Shown: positions 6,772 through 7,393 of the stretch, in pieces
Position numbering within the stretch: position 1 is the stretch's first letter
How the letters are laid out: each line of letters opens with the position of its first letter
Assembly (NCBI GenBank): GCA_030692905.1
Contig: JAUYBT010000114.1
Location: 1-7,393 of the forward strand
DNA from: Bacteroidales bacterium
Lineage (GTDB): Bacteria; Bacteroidota; Bacteroidia; Bacteroidales; VadinHA17
Direction of reading: 5' to 3'
DNA length: 7,393 nt
The notes under the pieces: model-generated
The model's input: the letters and a program-made list of their open reading frames with translations, nothing else
Database searches by the model: none
What the model was told of the DNA's origin: nothing
Translations under genes and position numbers: made by a program

Positions 6772-6785
6772 ATGTAATGTTACAT
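6772..6785. promoter_or_regulatory. 14-bp palindrome between the TPR stop and the kinase start
   Basis: ATGTAA-TG-TTACAT is a perfect 6-bp inverted repeat around a 2-bp centre. It lies within the 21-bp spacer, 3 bp upstream of the kinase ATG on the minus strand. It could be an operator or a small translation-modulating hairpin, but the arms are AT-rich and short, so chance is possible. No TAnnTTTG box is seen near it on the minus strand. Confidence 0.3.
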
Positions 6786-6789
6786 CTGA

Positions 6790-7393
6790 CTATTTCAACT
6801 TTCTTATAATCTTTTTTGCATCATTCCTGTAGATACCGCCCTCTTTTATAATTATTTTCAACTGTTGAATAGCCTTCTCCCTTTCATCAGTCTTAACATA
6901 ACATAATGCCAGATACCATTGAGCCTGATCAATATAAAGGTTATTATTGTCGTTAATTACATTCCCAAATGATCGCTTAGCTTCCGGATATTTATTGTTT
7001 TCGAAATTGGTAATACCATTTAATAAAGTGGACTGCATGTCTTTGGGGTTACTTTCAACCACTTTGTTGAAAAGAATTGCAGCATTCTGGTAGTCGTGGG
7101 TATTGTAATACTCCAGGGCCAGAGTGAAATCAGCATTTGTCCCGGACTGTCCTGACCTTTGAGTGGTCGGGGGCTCGTATGCTTTATAGTAGCGGTTAAT
7201 GATCTCCTCACTATTAAGATTTTTCCCCGGGAACATAGTAATGCTTCCAATCAGAACCAGCCCTGCAATAACAGCAGCATATTTCGGATAAGCCGGCTTC
7301 TTTGAATTTCTGACAGGTATATTCGCCTCTCTTCTTTTTTCAATTCCGGAGAGTTTATTTCTCAGCGAAATTATGTTTTGGTTCTTAAGAACC
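6790..7393 (-). CDS. Membrane-anchored TPR protein (5' end beyond the window)
   Basis: The frame stays open from the TAG at 6790-6792 to the right edge, giving at least 200 residues. The first visible ATG, at 7236, is not the true start: 52 in-frame codons precede it with no stop and no other Met. They encode a basic cytoplasmic segment (IEKRREANIPVRNSKKPAYPK) and most of a membrane helix at visible residues 38-54 (YAAVIAGLVLIGSITMF). After the helix comes a linker (EEIINRYYKAYEPP, then a Ser/Gly/Thr-rich stretch). About three TPR units follow from visible residue 86 to the end, including YNTHDYQNAAILFNKVV and QAQWYLALCYVKTDEREKAI. This layout is common in Bacteroidota, where such proteins often lie near sigma-factor or signalling genes; that context is general knowledge and is not visible here. 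The helix would place the TPRs in the periplasm. The histidine-kinase-like gene follows 21 bp downstream on the same strand. Confidence 0.8.
   Translation of the reverse strand, partial: VLKNQNIISLRNKLSGIEKRREANIPVRNSKKPAYPKYAAVIAGLVLIGSITMFPGKNLNSEEIINRYYKAYEPPTTQRSGQSGTNADFTLALEYYNTHDYQNAAILFNKVVESNPKDMQSTLLNGITNFENNKYPEAKRSFGNVINDNNNLYIDQAQWYLALCYVKTDEREKAIQQLKIIIKEGGIYRNDAKKIIRKLK

Noticed and set aside
7020..7250. Minus-strand open frame of 76 codons overlapping the TPR gene
   Set aside because: It is a different frame over well-formed TPR sequence, with no recognisable protein features.

Overview
The window looks like a chromosomal segment of a Bacteroidota bacterium (Bacteroidales/Marinilabiliales-like). 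It is AT-rich, and starts lack clear Shine-Dalgarno sequences. The divergent promoter region carries two TAnnTTTG boxes, the -7 element typical of this phylum. The gene families also fit: a PorE-like TPR/PD40/CRD/OmpA protein, and a membrane-anchored TPR protein of a type common in Bacteroidota. There are no RNA genes, CRISPR arrays, insertion sequences or other mobile-element marks.

Layout. Positions 1-129 are the 3' end of an unidentified plus-strand gene. It converges on a minus-strand DUF1343 (NamZ/GH171-type) gene at 189-1364. A 113-bp AT-rich region (1365-1477) separates that gene from a divergent plus-strand set of three closely spaced genes: a lipoprotein 5'-nucleotidase/cyclic phosphodiesterase (1478-3253), queE (3273-3902) and a PorE-like OmpA-family envelope protein (3910-5847). 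The gaps are 19 and 7 bp, so the three are probably one transcript. A strong hairpin at 5850-5880 ends it and also serves the convergent minus-strand unit. That unit consists of a membrane-anchored TPR protein, cut by the right edge (6790-7393), followed after 21 bp by a small cytoplasmic histidine-kinase-like protein (5932-6768).

How the genes work together. The plus-strand set mixes nucleotide salvage at the outer membrane or periplasm, the radical-SAM step of 7-deazaguanine (queuosine precursor) synthesis, and an envelope protein with the domain order of the type IX secretion protein PorE. No single pathway is evident. The minus-strand TPR and kinase pair may be a small signalling unit.

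Most of the window is ordinary housekeeping and accessory content. The points most worth a second look are the histidine-kinase-like protein, which has lost the glycines of its G2 ATP-lid box, and the DUF1343 protein, which has PQHG instead of the usual PEHG motif and no possible signal peptide. I see no convincing undescribed multi-gene system.
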